DNA from: Streptomyces violascens
GTDB lineage: Bacteria; Actinomycetota; Actinomycetes; Streptomycetales; Streptomycetaceae
DNA length: 64,000 nt
Direction: 5' to 3'
NCBI RefSeq assembly: GCF_014649955.1
Contig: NZ_BMUA01000032.1
Span: forward strand, 1-64,000
Position 1 is the first letter of the stretch. Each line of letters begins with the position of its first letter. The notes under the pieces were generated by a model. It was not told the DNA's origin, made no database searches, and saw only the letters and a program-made list of their open reading frames with translations. The translations under genes and the position numbers were made by a program. Shown here piece after piece: positions 1 to 8,742 of this stretch.

Positions 1-204
1 CACAACAGCCGCTCTGCCCATCCGAGTTGGCGAGCCGCGTTGAGCCCATCCCGCAGGGGTCGTCTGGGCAGGAGCCGGGGTGAGCAACTCCGCCAGAAAA
101 CAGGGCACGACGTGTACGAGGTGATCGCGCCGGTGTGTGTGCGAGGTGAAGGCGCGTAGCATCCGGCAGGAATCCCTTGCACACACTCCCGGAGGAGTAT
201 CACC

Positions 205-825
205 GTGCCGGAAAGCACCACACTCCAGTCGCAGTACGCGCTTCAGGTCCAGAGTGACCTGGAGAGCAATGGTGCGGAACGCGAACGCATCACCGCCGAG
301 ATCAACGTCCTCCAGGAGCAGTTGACAGTCCTGGAGGGCAACCATGTGCTGCTGACCGCGATGCAGCAGACCCTCGGCACCCGCACACCCCCGGCCGCCA
401 CGGCGCGGAAGAAGACCAAGGAGGCTGCACCTGCCGGGGGACGGGTTCCACGAGCACGTATCTCAGCCGATACCCCCGCCACGGGGGCGAAGAAGCAGAA
501 GCAGACCGCAGCCAAGACCCGGGCGCGGAGGAACGGTCCGACCCTGCGCGAACTGGTCGCCACGCACCTCTCCGACACGCGTGAGCCACGTTTGGCTGCC
601 GAGGTCACCAACAGCTTGACCACCGCCCATCCGGACCGGAACATCGCCGGCACCGTGGTGCGCAGCACCCTCGAAAACCTCGTGGCCAAGGGGCAGGCGG
701 AGCGCACCCGACAGAACCGGTCCGTCTTCTACAGTCTGCCCGCCAACCCAAGCGGCACCAGGACGCTCGGTGACCCTCAGGGCACTGCACTCAGGGAGAC
801 TACGCCGTCCGGGGCCACGGCCTGA
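205..825 (+). CDS. Hypothetical basic protein, coiled coil plus winged-helix-like C-terminus
   Basis: A 206-aa protein of unknown function. The GTG start is chosen because GGAGGAG lies 7 nt upstream. Residues about 15-50 have heptad-like Leu/Ile spacing (INVLQEQLTVLEG) typical of a coiled coil. Residues 55-115 are Lys/Arg/Ala-rich and probably unstructured. Residues 115-180 (TLRELVATHL, then VVRSTLENLVAKGQ) look like a winged helix that reads a Ser/Tyr-rich wing (RSVFYSLP). By inference it is a DNA-binding or nucleoid-associated regulator. No operon partner is seen, because the next gene downstream is broken and on the other strand. Confidence 0.7.
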   Translation: MPESTTLQSQYALQVQSDLESNGAERERITAEINVLQEQLTVLEGNHVLLTAMQQTLGTRTPPAATARKKTKEAAPAGGRVPRARISADTPATGAKKQKQTAAKTRARRNGPTLRELVATHLSDTREPRLAAEVTNSLTTAHPDRNIAGTVVRSTLENLVAKGQAERTRQNRSVFYSLPANPSGTRTLGDPQGTALRETTPSGATA

Positions 826-834
826 TCCGGAGGC

Positions 835-1235
835 AGCACGGATTCGGTAGGGGTGATCGCCGCCTGATGTCATGACGACCTGCCGCCCTTCCATACCAGG
901 ATGCGCGGGGGGCGTTGACCCGGGTCGGCATCCTCGCCGGCGAACAGTGAGCTGAGCGCGCTGACGACTACTTCGCGCGCCGGCCCGGATGGCGAGACTG
1001 CGCGGGTCGATGCCGGACCACTCGTTGCGGCCGACGATCTCGGGCCGTTTCGGCTGGTCGAGACGCCAGGTGTGATTGAAGGGCCGGGACTTCGGCGGGA
1101 CCTTGCGGATTGTGCCGATGGGGACGTTGTGTCCGTCCTGAACGCGGAAGTGGTGCTGACCGTCGGTCTCCTGCCCGGGCTCGACGGTGAGCACGGCGTC
1201 ACGCCCCTGATGGCACAGCAGTTGCCAAATGTCAC
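835..1235 (-). pseudogene. Broken scramblase/LURP-one-like domain gene
   Basis: The minus strand carries a decayed reading frame. One frame gives VPIGTIRKVPPKSRP and RLDQPKRPEIVGRNEW, a pattern I associate with actinobacterial proteins of the phospholipid-scramblase/LURP-one fold. A second frame then gives SLFAGEDADPG and RPPRILVW, and the first frame resumes with GRQVVMTSGGDHPYRI. Two frame changes are therefore needed to rebuild one protein, and no start or stop is intact. The family name comes from recalled similarity, not a search. The neighbouring repeats and transposon relics fit a decaying junction. Confidence 0.45.
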
Positions 1236-1326
1236 AAGGCAGCTCTCGAAGGACGCTGGTCGAGCATCATGCGATTCTTCGCCGGCCCCCGCCTGCTGGT
1301 AATCGACCTATGCCGAGACCGCGGCT

Positions 1327-1461
1327 ATGCAGAAGCCATGCGTGCTGTTCCGCTCCTTCGTGGGGTTTCGGCTGTTCGTGGCTCTGCATAGTTTCGGTGC
1401 CGGGCAGCCGGGCCGCTACCAGCCCACCGACAAGGTCCTCGCTTTCCTCGACCGCCTGTGA
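1327..1461 (+). pseudogene. Possible transposase/recombinase C-terminal remnant
   Basis: A 44-codon open stretch ends in GRYQPTDKVLAFLDRL and a stop. This resembles C-terminal tails of actinobacterial transposases as I remember them, but it is too short to assign. It lies between CTATGCCGA repeats, which supports a mobile-element origin. It may simply be a chance ORF. Confidence 0.25.
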
Positions 1462-1507
1462 CGCACCTGATCGAGGACCTCAGGTCGAACCATGCAACAC
1501 TCGCCAC

Positions 1508-1840
1508 ATGATGACGCCGAGAGAACTGCTGGAGGCATGCCCGCCCGGTGGAGGACCCTACGCCTGCCCCTGTTGCAGACTTCTGACCCTGGAAGCCCGC
1601 TGCCAGTGGGAGATCTGCACAGAGTGCGGATGGGAAGACGACGGCCAGGACGACCTGAACGCCGACGAAGTGTGGGGCGGTCCCAACGGATCACAGAGCC
1701 TCACCGACGCGCGGACAAACTACGCTCAGTACGCTGCTGCGGTGCGATCAGCCGACCAGGACTCACTCGTTAATGGCGGCGAAGGGGCCTGGTGGGCACC
1801 TGGGTCGCGAAGGATGCGCGAAATGGGTGACTCCACCTGA
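1508..1840 (+). CDS. CPCC family cysteine-rich protein
   Basis: A 110-aa protein starting at one of two adjacent ATG codons (1508 or 1511). Residues about 18-45 contain YACPCCRLLT followed by CQWEICTECGWEDD, the signature of the CPCC cysteine-rich family (a zinc-ribbon-like metal site). A conserved NGSQSLTDARTNY segment follows, as in family members. The function of the family is unknown to me. The gene sits alone between repeats that may be the ends of a mobile element, so it may be cargo. It has no transmembrane or signal segment and is expected to be cytoplasmic. Confidence 0.8.
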   Translation: MMTPRELLEACPPGGGPYACPCCRLLTLEARCQWEICTECGWEDDGQDDLNADEVWGGPNGSQSLTDARTNYAQYAAAVRSADQDSLVNGGEGAWWAPGSRRMREMGDST

Positions 1841-1943
1841 CTATGGGCGAGTGAGGCAACTGCGACTATGCCGAGCAACGTCAACTGCAGGCCATTTCAC
1901 AGTCCTTGCGATCGGAATAGCCGCGCTCTCGGCATAGGTCCAG

Positions 1944-1963
1944 CTATGCCGATATCGGCATAG
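1944..1963. repeat. Perfect 20-bp palindrome
   Basis: CTATGCCGAT is directly followed by its reverse complement ATCGGCATAG. The palindrome ends one base before the first recognisable istB codon, so it most likely marks a transposition junction rather than a terminator. Confidence 0.7.
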
Positions 1964-2245
1964 ATCGACGAACTCGGCTATCTCCCACTGCCTGGCGACG
2001 GTGCATCAGCCCTATTCCAAGTGATCAACCAGAGGTATCTGAAGTCGAGTACGATTCTGACTACCAATGTCGGGATTGCCGACTGGGCAGGGGCTTTCGG
2101 CGACGCCACCGTCGCGGCCGCGATGCTCGACCGGCTCCTGCACCGGGCCGCCGTGGTCGGCATTGACGGACCGTCCTATCGCCTCCGCTCGCACCAAGCC
2201 CACTCCGACAACCTCCGCAAAGGGGTGACCGGGCGTGCTGGTTGA
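1964..2245 (+). pseudogene. istB: IS21-family istB helper ATPase, 3' fragment
   Basis: This is the C-terminal third of an IstB-like AAA+ helper ATPase of IS21-type elements. IDELGYLPL matches the Walker B region, and STILTTNVGIADWA, AMLDRLLHRA and GPSYRL match the usual IstB order. The frame is open from 1964 with no start codon, so the N-terminus with Walker A is lost at the CTATGCCGA palindrome. No istA is present nearby. The fragment cannot support transposition. It is coupled to the next small ORF by an 11-base overlap, as expected of an IS21 operon. Confidence 0.85.
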
Positions 2246-2564
2246 AGTCCGAGCCTGTCCGATCTGCTGGACCCAGTTCCAGGTCAACCCGCAGGCAGCC
2301 GCGCGACACACCTACTGCTCACCCCGCTGCAAAGCAGAAGCGGCACGGCGACGACGACGCGAACGCGACAGCGCCAACAACGCCGTTGTGGCGGAGCCGA
2401 CCAGGCCGTCATTGCCCGTGACCCCGCTGGCACCGACCGCGATCCGCAACTGTCCTCACTGCGACAAGCCCGTCACTGTCGTCGCTCTCCTGGCCATTCC
2501 AGAAGCCGCTCGCCCCACCATCCCCTCAGCGAGTCCGGACGTCATTCCCATGCGAAGAGGCTGA
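2235..2564 (+). CDS. Small double zinc-finger protein associated with IS21 relic
   Basis: A 109-aa protein whose start overlaps the end of the istB fragment. Two Cys pairs at each end look like zinc ribbons: CPICWTQF with YCSPRCKAEAARRRRR, then NCPHCDKPV. The Arg-rich stretch after the first finger suggests nucleic-acid binding. Such ORFs accompany some actinobacterial IS21 elements, so it is probably an accessory gene of the broken element. It has no known enzymatic role. The reading frame looks intact. Confidence 0.6.
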   Translation: MLVEVRACPICWTQFQVNPQAAARHTYCSPRCKAEAARRRRRERDSANNAVVAEPTRPSLPVTPLAPTAIRNCPHCDKPVTVVALLAIPEAARPTIPSASPDVIPMRRG

Positions 2565-2637
2565 ACCCCAGCCATGAGGAAAACCGCACGACACCACACT
2601 GGTCGTTCGATACGGTGCACCGGGAAAGGACGTGAGT

Positions 2638-2966
2638 ATGGCGCTGGTCAAGAAGGGGTCGCGACACATAACGGTTGACGGCATCACCTATCGTTGGAGG
2701 ATTCGACGGAGGCCGACCTATAGCCAGGCCTGGCCTGGTCCCCTCTGACTTATGCGGTCGAGCATGGCGATTCGTCGGGCACCGTCCTGATGGTCACAAC
2801 CAACCAGCCGCACCCGAGCAACTGGCTGGTCGACCCGGGCAGTTCGGTCCTCCCATCCGATGTCGCCGACAGCATTCGCACCGCTCGTGCTCACGGGTGG
2901 ATCCCTGAGAAGCCCGGACCGTCATTCCATCTCGATCAGTCAGAAGGCTTCGTCTCCTTCCACTGA
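2638..2966 (+). pseudogene. Frameshifted conserved hypothetical gene
   Basis: Translation from ATG 2638 gives MALVKKGSRHITVDGITYRW and then stops at 2746. Moving to the frame that reads CTG at 2745 continues with LTYAVEHGDSSGTVLMVTT, NQPHPSNWLVDPG and a normal stop at 2964. One deleted base near 2740 explains this. The rebuilt protein (about 108 aa) resembles small conserved Streptomyces proteins of unknown function. A strong hairpin follows 15 bases after the stop, as expected for a once-functional unit. Confidence 0.65.
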
Positions 2967-2980
2967 CTTGCCGCACATTG

Positions 2981-3014
2981 AAGGACTCACCGACCGTGCG
3001 ATCGGTGAGTCCTT
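2981..3014 (+). terminator. Rho-independent-type hairpin
   Basis: AAGGACTCACCGA (2981-2993) pairs perfectly with TCGGTGAGTCCTT (3002-3014) across an 8-base loop and is followed by CTGCTTTGC. It lies just after the frameshifted gene and most likely terminated it. Confidence 0.85.
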
Positions 3015-3196
3015 CTGCTTTGCGCTCACTCCATTCCCCAGTTGGTTCAGAAGCTGCGTTTGAACTCGGGATAGGGACTGCTGAGGGTGCTGTGGCCTGG
3101 TTTCGAGAAGTGGTCGTCGGCGATCAGACGTGGGTGCGGTCGGACGATGAGCATAGGGAATGGGCCGACTCGAACCGGCGCTGAACTCACTCTCAC

Positions 3197-3718
3197 TCAA
3201 CAGCTGAGGTACTTGATCATCGCGTCACCAGCGCTGGCCGCGGCACGGTAGAAGTCTGCGAGGTCCTGCAGATCACCGGCCACCCTGCAGGCCCAGTCTT
3301 CGTCCCAGGATGTGGAGAATCCGAGTTCCCGCACCATTGCGGTCATGCGCTGCGGGTTGGCGAAGATCCATGCCCCGTACGGTGCGTTGCTCAGGAACTC
3401 GGCTGCCGAAGCGACCGCTTCGGGTTCAAGCACCGTGACGACGGTGACTTCCTGCACTTCACCGTCGGGATTGGTCCACAGATCGGTGCGCGGCTCACCG
3501 CCGTAGACGGCAAGCCCAGCGGACGAGTCCTGGATGGGGCAGCATTCGAGAAGAACCTGATCCATCACCGAGCAGTGGAAATCCACTCCGGTGGCCAGGC
3601 CCGTGTCCCACAGTTCCGGCTGCTCGCTCCAGTCCGGGACGAGTTTCAGCAGGGCCTGTGGAGCCAACGACGAAGCCGCCTCGGCCGACGTTCTTCGCCA
3701 GAAGAAGGACACACTCAC
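3197..3718 (-). CDS. DUF1877-like protein
   Basis: A 173-aa cytoplasmic protein. The C-terminus DLADFYRAAASAGDAMIKYL resembles the closing helix and strand of DUF1877/YfbM-like proteins, where an FYR..A...G motif is conserved. The central VVTVLEPEAVASAAEFL also fits. The first 15 residues (MSVSFFWRRTS) precede the domain. DUF1877 genes often occur beside polymorphic-toxin immunity genes, but no toxin is adjacent here. The assignment rests on motif memory. The gene has its own promoter region on the right and an unassigned stretch upstream. Confidence 0.6.
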   Translation of the reverse strand: MSVSFFWRRTSAEAASSLAPQALLKLVPDWSEQPELWDTGLATGVDFHCSVMDQVLLECCPIQDSSAGLAVYGGEPRTDLWTNPDGEVQEVTVVTVLEPEAVASAAEFLSNAPYGAWIFANPQRMTAMVRELGFSTSWDEDWACRVAGDLQDLADFYRAAASAGDAMIKYLSC

Positions 3719-4046
3719 GCTCTTACTCCATCCGCTCGCCGACCGCCCGCACCCGTGATTGAGACGAACGCAGCGTAGAAGTACCCACTGACAACACCCC
3801 CACCAGGCCAGTTACCAGCGTGGAACAACCAGAGGCTCTGACATCCCGGAGCACAGCACCCCATCACTTGCCGGCGAACGATTACTTGCCTCACGGGGAA
3901 AGATCGGCGGATCGCCGAAACGTGCCTGATCAAGCACTCTCGTGCACGGCCCGACGATGCAGAGCAACAGGCTGGGCGGTCCCGGGTATGTCCGCAGGCC
4001 GACCTTCTACGCTGCGCGCCCCCACGGTGACGGTCCTCGACAGACT

Positions 4047-4217
4047 TCAGCCGCCGGAGAAGTACGGCGGCGTGCGAACTCGCATGGTGACGGCCAGTTC
4101 TCGGAGAACGGCGTCACTCACTGGCGGAGTCCTTGCCTCGATGACGGCGACCGCGTCGCCGACCCGGGTGAAGTACTCGACGTACTGGTAGCGCGACCAG
4201 CGCCACACTCCGGTCGT
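4047..4217 (-). pseudogene. Possible C-terminal fragment of an unknown gene
   Basis: An open minus-strand stretch without a start reads RYQYVEYFTRVGDAVAVIEA, then VSDAVLRELAVTMR, and ends PPYFSGG before a stop at 4047. Its composition is more protein-like than the other frames here. It faces the small plus-strand gene starting at 4216. I do not recognise the family and it may be spurious. Confidence 0.25.
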
Positions 4218-4473
4218 GAGCGAGGTTCCGCACCTCTTCCAGCGGGTCGCTCTCCCGGACTACCCGATGTGGACGGGGAGTGACGAGTCCCCGGTCCGCT
4301 GGTTCTCTGCTTCCGGACTTCTACTGCGGCAGGACGGGCTGACGGCCGAGTGCTGGCTGCACGTCCGAGCGAAGACGCTGGCCCACCTCTCGGAAGCATG
4401 CATCGCCGTCCCGGGACGGTGGGCCCAGTGGCAGGGGACCGAGCCGAACGCGGTCGACGAGCTTCCCTTCTAA
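4216..4473 (+). CDS. Small hypothetical protein
   Basis: An 85-aa ORF from a GTG start, with codon use typical of the host. The sequence is rich in Trp (MWTGSDESPVRWFSASG, then GRWAQWQGTEP) and has one Cys-Trp pair (AECWLHVRA). There are no membrane or signal segments. No family is recognised. The ribosome-binding site is weak, so the start may be wrong or the gene may be a fragment. Confidence 0.45.
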   Translation: MSEVPHLFQRVALPDYPMWTGSDESPVRWFSASGLLLRQDGLTAECWLHVRAKTLAHLSEACIAVPGRWAQWQGTEPNAVDELPF

Positions 4474-4905
4474 GTCGGAGTCGAGCCGGCAAGGTCGTCA
4501 CCGTCTTGCGCAGGCCATCGCGAGGCGGCCACCCACCCGGGCGTTCTGGCCCAATAGCTCGCGCTGTGGCGGGAGTTCGATGCGTTCATGGGCGGACATT
4601 GTCGGAGGCAGCCCGTAGCCTGGTTCTGGAGCGCACCGATGTCGGTGACTTGTGCAAGCCCCGATGGGTCCGTCGCGGTCCGGGGTGGCCAATGCCGGGG
4701 TTCCCTTGAGGAACCTGCGGCGGCCGGGCATGGTGATCTGTCCAAGGTGGTCGTGACGGCCCAGTGCCCCGCAGCGGCGGGGAGGCGGTACGGCGGCGGC
4801 ACCGACCTCTGCGCATGCGGCAGGCGGACCCACTTCGCGTCCCGATCCGCCCGGGAACAGCGGCGAGCAAGCGGCCGTTCCCGCGTACGAAAGCAGAGGT
4901 GCGCT

Positions 4906-6999
4906 ATGTCGCCGCGTCGTTCCGACCGCCCATCCGGGCCCTTCCGCTATCTCGACGAGCCCGAGTGGCGGGCCCGCTTCGTCCAGGCCGGCCTCGCCGA
5001 CCCCAGGTGCACCCTCGATGAGCGCGCGCTGGAACGCGTCGCCACTGAGATCATCGACATCAAACCCCTGCTCGACACCCACGGCCGCGGCAACAACATG
5101 GTCGTCACCGGCTTCAAGAAGCTGGCGGTCAAGCCGATCGAGACCGAGTACGGAACCTTGTTCCAGCTCCTGGGCCACCAGTCCGGCCTCGCCGGCGCGA
5201 TCAATCAGTTCAACATCCGCTTCGCCCACGACGTGGCCGCCAGCACGGAGGTGTCCACCCCGAAGGTGAAGCCTGCCACGGCCGAGGACGGCCCGCAGCC
5301 CGCCCTCATGGAGGCCGAGTTCACCTCCGAGCAGGAGCTGCTGAAGCACCTGACCTTCATCGAGGGCCGACTGACCGCTGCCGAGAAGGCCCGCAAGTAC
5401 GACCTGAAGGAAGACCTGGCGGTCTCGGGCCAGTCCGAGCGGGCCACCTACCACGTGGTGCGCTACCACGTCGGTGACGAAGTCTGGGACACCGTCAGCG
5501 CCACGGCCGGCTCGAACCGCACCCGGCACCGCCATGCCCTGTTCGGGATCCAGGCCGCTGCCGGTCTGCTCGGCCTCAACCAGTCCGCGCTCGGCGGCCC
5601 GACCGGTCAGCGCTGGCGCAATCCCGCCGACTGGCGCGACCGTTACACCACCCTGCTGAACAAGTACGCCGAGTTCGATCCCGAGGACATCGAGATCCCC
5701 GACGACCCGGACGCCGCAGCCGAGGCCCAGGAGGCCCGGCAGTGGGCCCAGCTCGCCGCCGCCGCCCGGCAGGTCGCGGTCACCAACGTGGCGATCATGA
5801 TCGGGTTCATCCCCAAGGCCGCCACGCGCCCGGACTTCGATGCGGCGCTGGCGTCGACCAACCTGCGCACCCATCTGCGTGGGCCCCTCGACTTCACCGA
5901 CACCAACCAGGCGATGGCCGCTGCCAGGAAGCTGGCCGACCACGCCTACAGCGACAACGCGATCACAGAGCTGCAGCACTCGGTCCTCACCGGCACCACC
6001 CCGGCGGCCGAGCTGCACGCCGACCCGCGGGAGGCGGTGGCGGAGCTCGTGCGGCTGGTCGACGAAGTCGTCTACCCCAGCGAACGGAAGGCACTGCGCC
6101 GGACCACGAAGGTGCTGGTCGAGCCGTCTCCCTCGCTTCTGCGAGACAAGCATGCGAAGGCCCGTGGCGAGATCCGCAGTGCGCTGCTCACCGCCGCAGT
6201 CGGGGGTGTCGACCTGCCGGCTGCTGCCATGGACAACCCGCACCGGACGGCCGTGCCCAAGGGCATCATCACCACTGGGCTGTCCGTCGAGCAGCTGATT
6301 GCCGCAGCGACCGACTCCAACCCGAGCACGGCCCGTGCCGCGGCCCGCGGTGAGCTGGGCCACCTGGCGGTGCCCGGCCTGGTCAACGGCAAGGTTTTCC
6401 TGGGCCCCTACGGGTCGACGGGGGACCGCCGTCTGACGTCCACCAAGCTCGCCGCCGCCGACACCGAAGACGGCGTGCTGCTGCTCACTGAGGCGATCGA
6501 CGCCTTCGCGCGGGTTATGCAGCTGCGGGCGGGACGCCCGGTGTCTGCACAGTCGGTACCGGACGGCCGGCTGCGCCGCGTGGACAACGGCGACTTCGAC
6601 GCTACGAGCAAGTCGGCCGACTCGGAGTGGTTCACTGGCCACTGGCCGGTCTCGAGCGGCAGCGACGACTCGAACGACGAAGCCGGCACTCCGTCGGGCC
6701 CGTCGCCCAGCGAGCAGTGGGCGGAGCAGGTCAAGAAGACGCAGGGGCTCGTGGACGTCGCCATCCACGGCGTGACCAACGTGGTCAAGCACTTCAAGGC
6801 GATGGGGCCGCTGGTCGGGCCGGACCGGGAGATGACCAGCGGCGAGCGGCAGGGCTGGCAGGACCAGCTCGATGCCATGGAGGACCTCGTGGGTGAGGCT
6901 GGTCGGTACTTGCGGAAGCTGCGGAATTCAACGGTCGACACCGAGGCCACCGACGGCAGCGCCGACGACTTCGTCTATGGCACCGGGGAGTCCGAGTGA
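4906..6999 (+). CDS. Large unknown protein, first gene of a two-gene unit
   Basis: A 697-aa cytoplasmic protein. ATG 4906 is preferred over upstream in-frame starts because AGAGGT lies 5 nt before it and coding-type codon use begins there. The N-terminal 90 residues (LLDTHGRGNNMVVTGFKKLA, LFQLLGHQSGLAGAINQF) are well structured. Around residues 170-205 a stretch ending TAGSNRTRHRHALFG is weakly reminiscent of the ParB/DndB (DGQHR-type) nucleotide-binding pocket. The middle is helical, and the C-terminal 110 residues are acidic and end with a coiled-coil-like segment (DQLDAMEDLVGEAGRYLRKL). The stop overlaps the start of the GIY-YIG-like gene, so the two are translationally coupled. No family could be assigned. 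A DNA-related or defence role is inference only. Confidence 0.75.
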   Translation: MSPRRSDRPSGPFRYLDEPEWRARFVQAGLADPRCTLDERALERVATEIIDIKPLLDTHGRGNNMVVTGFKKLAVKPIETEYGTLFQLLGHQSGLAGAINQFNIRFAHDVAASTEVSTPKVKPATAEDGPQPALMEAEFTSEQELLKHLTFIEGRLTAAEKARKYDLKEDLAVSGQSERATYHVVRYHVGDEVWDTVSATAGSNRTRHRHALFGIQAAAGLLGLNQSALGGPTGQRWRNPADWRDRYTTLLNKYAEFDPEDIEIPDDPDAAAEAQEARQWAQLAAAARQVAVTNVAIMIGFIPKAATRPDFDAALASTNLRTHLRGPLDFTDTNQAMAAARKLADHAYSDNAITELQHSVLTGTTPAAELHADPREAVAELVRLVDEVVYPSERKALRRTTKVLVEPSPSLLRDKHAKARGEIRSALLTAAVGGVDLPAAAMDNPHRTAVPKGIITTGLSVEQLIAAATDSNPSTARAAARGELGHLAVPGLVNGKVFLGPYGSTGDRRLTSTKLAAADTEDGVLLLTEAIDAFARVMQLRAGRPVSAQSVPDGRLRRVDNGDFDATSKSADSEWFTGHWPVSSGSDDSNDEAGTPSGPSPSEQWAEQVKKTQGLVDVAIHGVTNVVKHFKAMGPLVGPDREMTSGERQGWQDQLDAMEDLVGEAGRYLRKLRNSTVDTEATDGSADDFVYGTGESE

Positions 7000-7445
7000 G
7001 CACTTCTCTGCCGGGTCCGCGGACGCCTGAGGACGCCCCTCCTCCCCCCGGCCCGCTTCTCCAGCGAGTCCACATCCCGCTGCTGGCGCGCGCCCTCGGC
7101 AGTTACAGCGCCGCCGATCCCGTCTGGTTCCGGGTCGACACCGTCAGGGCGTTCTTCCCTGGCCTGTACCTCGTGGTCGACGCCCAGGGCCGGATTGTCT
7201 GGCTCGGCATGGCGGCAGGCTTCCTGGGCGTGACCGGGCGGATCATGCAGCACCGGACCGAACCGTGGAAGCGCCGGGTCTTTGACCGGGTCTTCGTCGC
7301 CGAGGCGCGGGAGGAGATCACCCGCCCCGCGCTGGAGGCCGCGGAAGGCTGGGCCGCGGACGCGCTGAATTTGCGCACCTGGATGCCGTACCGCACCTGG
7401 CCAGCCTCGACCAACTGGGGCGCCCTCGTTTCCAGCCGTTCCTGA
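6996..7445 (+). CDS. GIY-YIG-like small protein
   Basis: A 149-aa protein with a GTG start overlapping the upstream stop (GTGA). Residues about 50-85 read FPGLYLVVDAQGRIVWLGMA and then GVTGRIMQH, which parallels the GIY-YIG nuclease core: two short strands with GLYLV and VWLG in place of GIY and YIG, then Arg and His on the following helix. A late Glu (ALEAAEGWAAD) sits where the family keeps its metal-binding Glu. The signature tyrosines are changed to Leu/Trp, so catalytic activity is uncertain. Coupling to the 697-aa protein suggests the two act together. Confidence 0.55.
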   Translation: MSTSLPGPRTPEDAPPPPGPLLQRVHIPLLARALGSYSAADPVWFRVDTVRAFFPGLYLVVDAQGRIVWLGMAAGFLGVTGRIMQHRTEPWKRRVFDRVFVAEAREEITRPALEAAEGWAADALNLRTWMPYRTWPASTNWGALVSSRS

Positions 7446-7574
7446 CTGCACGACAGAACGCGTGGCGGGACTGCCTCGTGCTCCCGCCAGGCCCTCCTGG
7501 CCTGCCCAAGAGGAAGAACCGCGACCGGTTCCCGGGATGAGTCCTCCGAGATTCGGCGAATCGGACGGATTCAG

Positions 7575-7831
7575 GTGGTGGGCGACTCCGTGGTGGACGC
7601 GGCGATCTGCGACGGCGACCTCGTCACGGTCCGCCGCCAGTCCACCGCCGAGCCTGGCGACATCGTCGCCGCGATGCTGGACGACGGCGAAGCCACGGTC
7701 AAGCGGTTCCAGAGAGACGCCGCCGGGCATGTGCCTGGCTCGTTCCCCACAACCGCCACTACGGGCCGCTCAGCGCCGACGACGCGGTCATCCTCGGCAA
7801 GGTCGTGTCCGTGATGCGGGCGCTGGGCTGA
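7575..7831 (+). pseudogene. lexA: lexA C-terminal fragment, frameshifted
   Basis: The sequence encodes the S24 peptidase half of LexA: VVGDSVVDAAICDGDLVTV holds the catalytic Ser region (GDS), and GDIVAAMLDDGEATVKRF holds the Lys region. One base is missing near 7735. In the next frame the protein continues WLVPHNRHYGPLSADDAV and ILGKVVSVMRAL with a normal stop at 7829. The DNA-binding N-terminal half is absent. It cannot act as a repressor. A functional lexA is expected elsewhere in the genome. Confidence 0.85.
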
Positions 7832-7847
7832 GCCGAAGTCCCGGCCC

Positions 7848-7880
7848 GTGCCCGGTGATTGCGCGGCAATCACCGGGCAC
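7848..7880 (+). terminator. Strong hairpin after the lexA relic
   Basis: GTGCCCGGTGATTG (7848-7861) pairs perfectly with CAATCACCGGGCAC (7867-7880) over a 5-base loop. It lies 16 bases after the relic stop codon and probably is its original terminator. Confidence 0.85.
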
Positions 7881-8051
7881 CGTCCGGCGCGCGCGGGGGC
7901 GGACCGCCACGTGTCCGCGGACGTACTTACGCATTTGCCCTCCGTACGACGAACCTCTCTCAGCGCGAATTGCCCAACGGCCCTCCAGCGCAAGGAGCCT
8001 GATCCATCGTGCCCGTGCCTGCTCGGCGATGCGCGTGCGGGCAACTGCCGG

Positions 8052-8456
8052 TCAGCGGGGAGGGCCGACGATCCGGTCGCGGTAGTTCTGGAAGGCGCGC
8101 CAGCCTGCGGGGTCTTGGGTGCTGAGCAGGTCTCCGGTGGAGCAGTCCAGGGCCTTGCAGCCCAGGGCCTCTGCGAGGCGGGTGACGGAGGCCAGTACGT
8201 CGTCGCCGGATCCGCGGATGTGCAGCATGATCGAGTCCACTGGATCGTCGGAGCCGATGTTGAGCTCGATCGACCAGGTGGCGCCGGACAGTTCGCCCCA
8301 GGCCGGGTCCGAGAGGTCGGCCTCGGGGGTGGCCCGGGCCACGGCGGCGAGGATGTCCTGCTGCTGGCCGAGCGGCGCAGGGGTGTAGCCGTCGGGTATG
8401 TCCCGCACCGAGACGACGTCGTCGGGCAGGTGGAGGAGGATCACGTCCCAGCTCAT
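8052..8456 (-). CDS. Conserved hypothetical protein
   Basis: A 134-aa cytoplasmic protein. ATG 8456 is chosen because GGAAGG lies 5 nt upstream; a longer frame lacks such a site. It opens MSWDVILLHLPDDVVSV and contains GATWSIELNIGSDDPVDSI and MLHIRGSGDD, a pattern seen in small conserved actinobacterial proteins of unknown function. It ends in an aromatic helix (GWRAFQNYRDRIVG). It may be an immunity-type or housekeeping accessory protein. It is monocistronic, with the lipoprotein gene about 290 bp upstream. Confidence 0.7.
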   Translation of the reverse strand: MSWDVILLHLPDDVVSVRDIPDGYTPAPLGQQQDILAAVARATPEADLSDPAWGELSGATWSIELNIGSDDPVDSIMLHIRGSGDDVLASVTRLAEALGCKALDCSTGDLLSTQDPAGWRAFQNYRDRIVGPPR

Positions 8457-8742
8457 GTAGGCCTTCCAGATAGGGGAGTGGCGAGCCGCCGGGGGCGGCC
8501 GGGGCCACTCGATCCGGTGGTGTTGCCGTGCCCGGCGAATCACTCAGGGGGCGTCGTCGCCCAAGGTATGGAACCGATCAGCAGTACAGAGTGCGTGGGC
8601 GAGCCCGGACTCGTGGTCCTGGACATCGCAGCCGCGGACGAGGCGACCGACACCGCACCCGGCCGTCCGCACGGAGGCGGCATGTTCATGGTCCTGACGC
8701 TGTTTCGCCCCGGCGACAGTGCGACGGCCTGGCCGCGATGAT

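Larger units (their letters stand above)
1308..1963. repeat. Cluster of CTATGCCGA repeats in both orientations
   Basis: The 9-mer CTATGCCGA occurs at 1308-1316, 1866-1874 and 1944-1952. Its reverse complement TCGGCATAG occurs at 1929-1937 and 1955-1963. A related inverted pair, CTATGCAGA/TCTGCATAG, flanks about 70 bp near 1326-1391. The last copy abuts the exact point where the istB relic begins. The arrangement looks like terminal repeats of a small mobile element that inserted into an IS21 copy and enclosed the CPCC gene. Confidence 0.55.

Noticed and set aside
4498..6792. A 764-codon open frame antisense to the 697-aa gene
   Set aside because: It is a GC-bias shadow. Its sequence is low-complexity (Gly/Leu/Arg/Val), has no domain pattern, and the plus-strand gene has correct codon bias and a ribosome-binding site.
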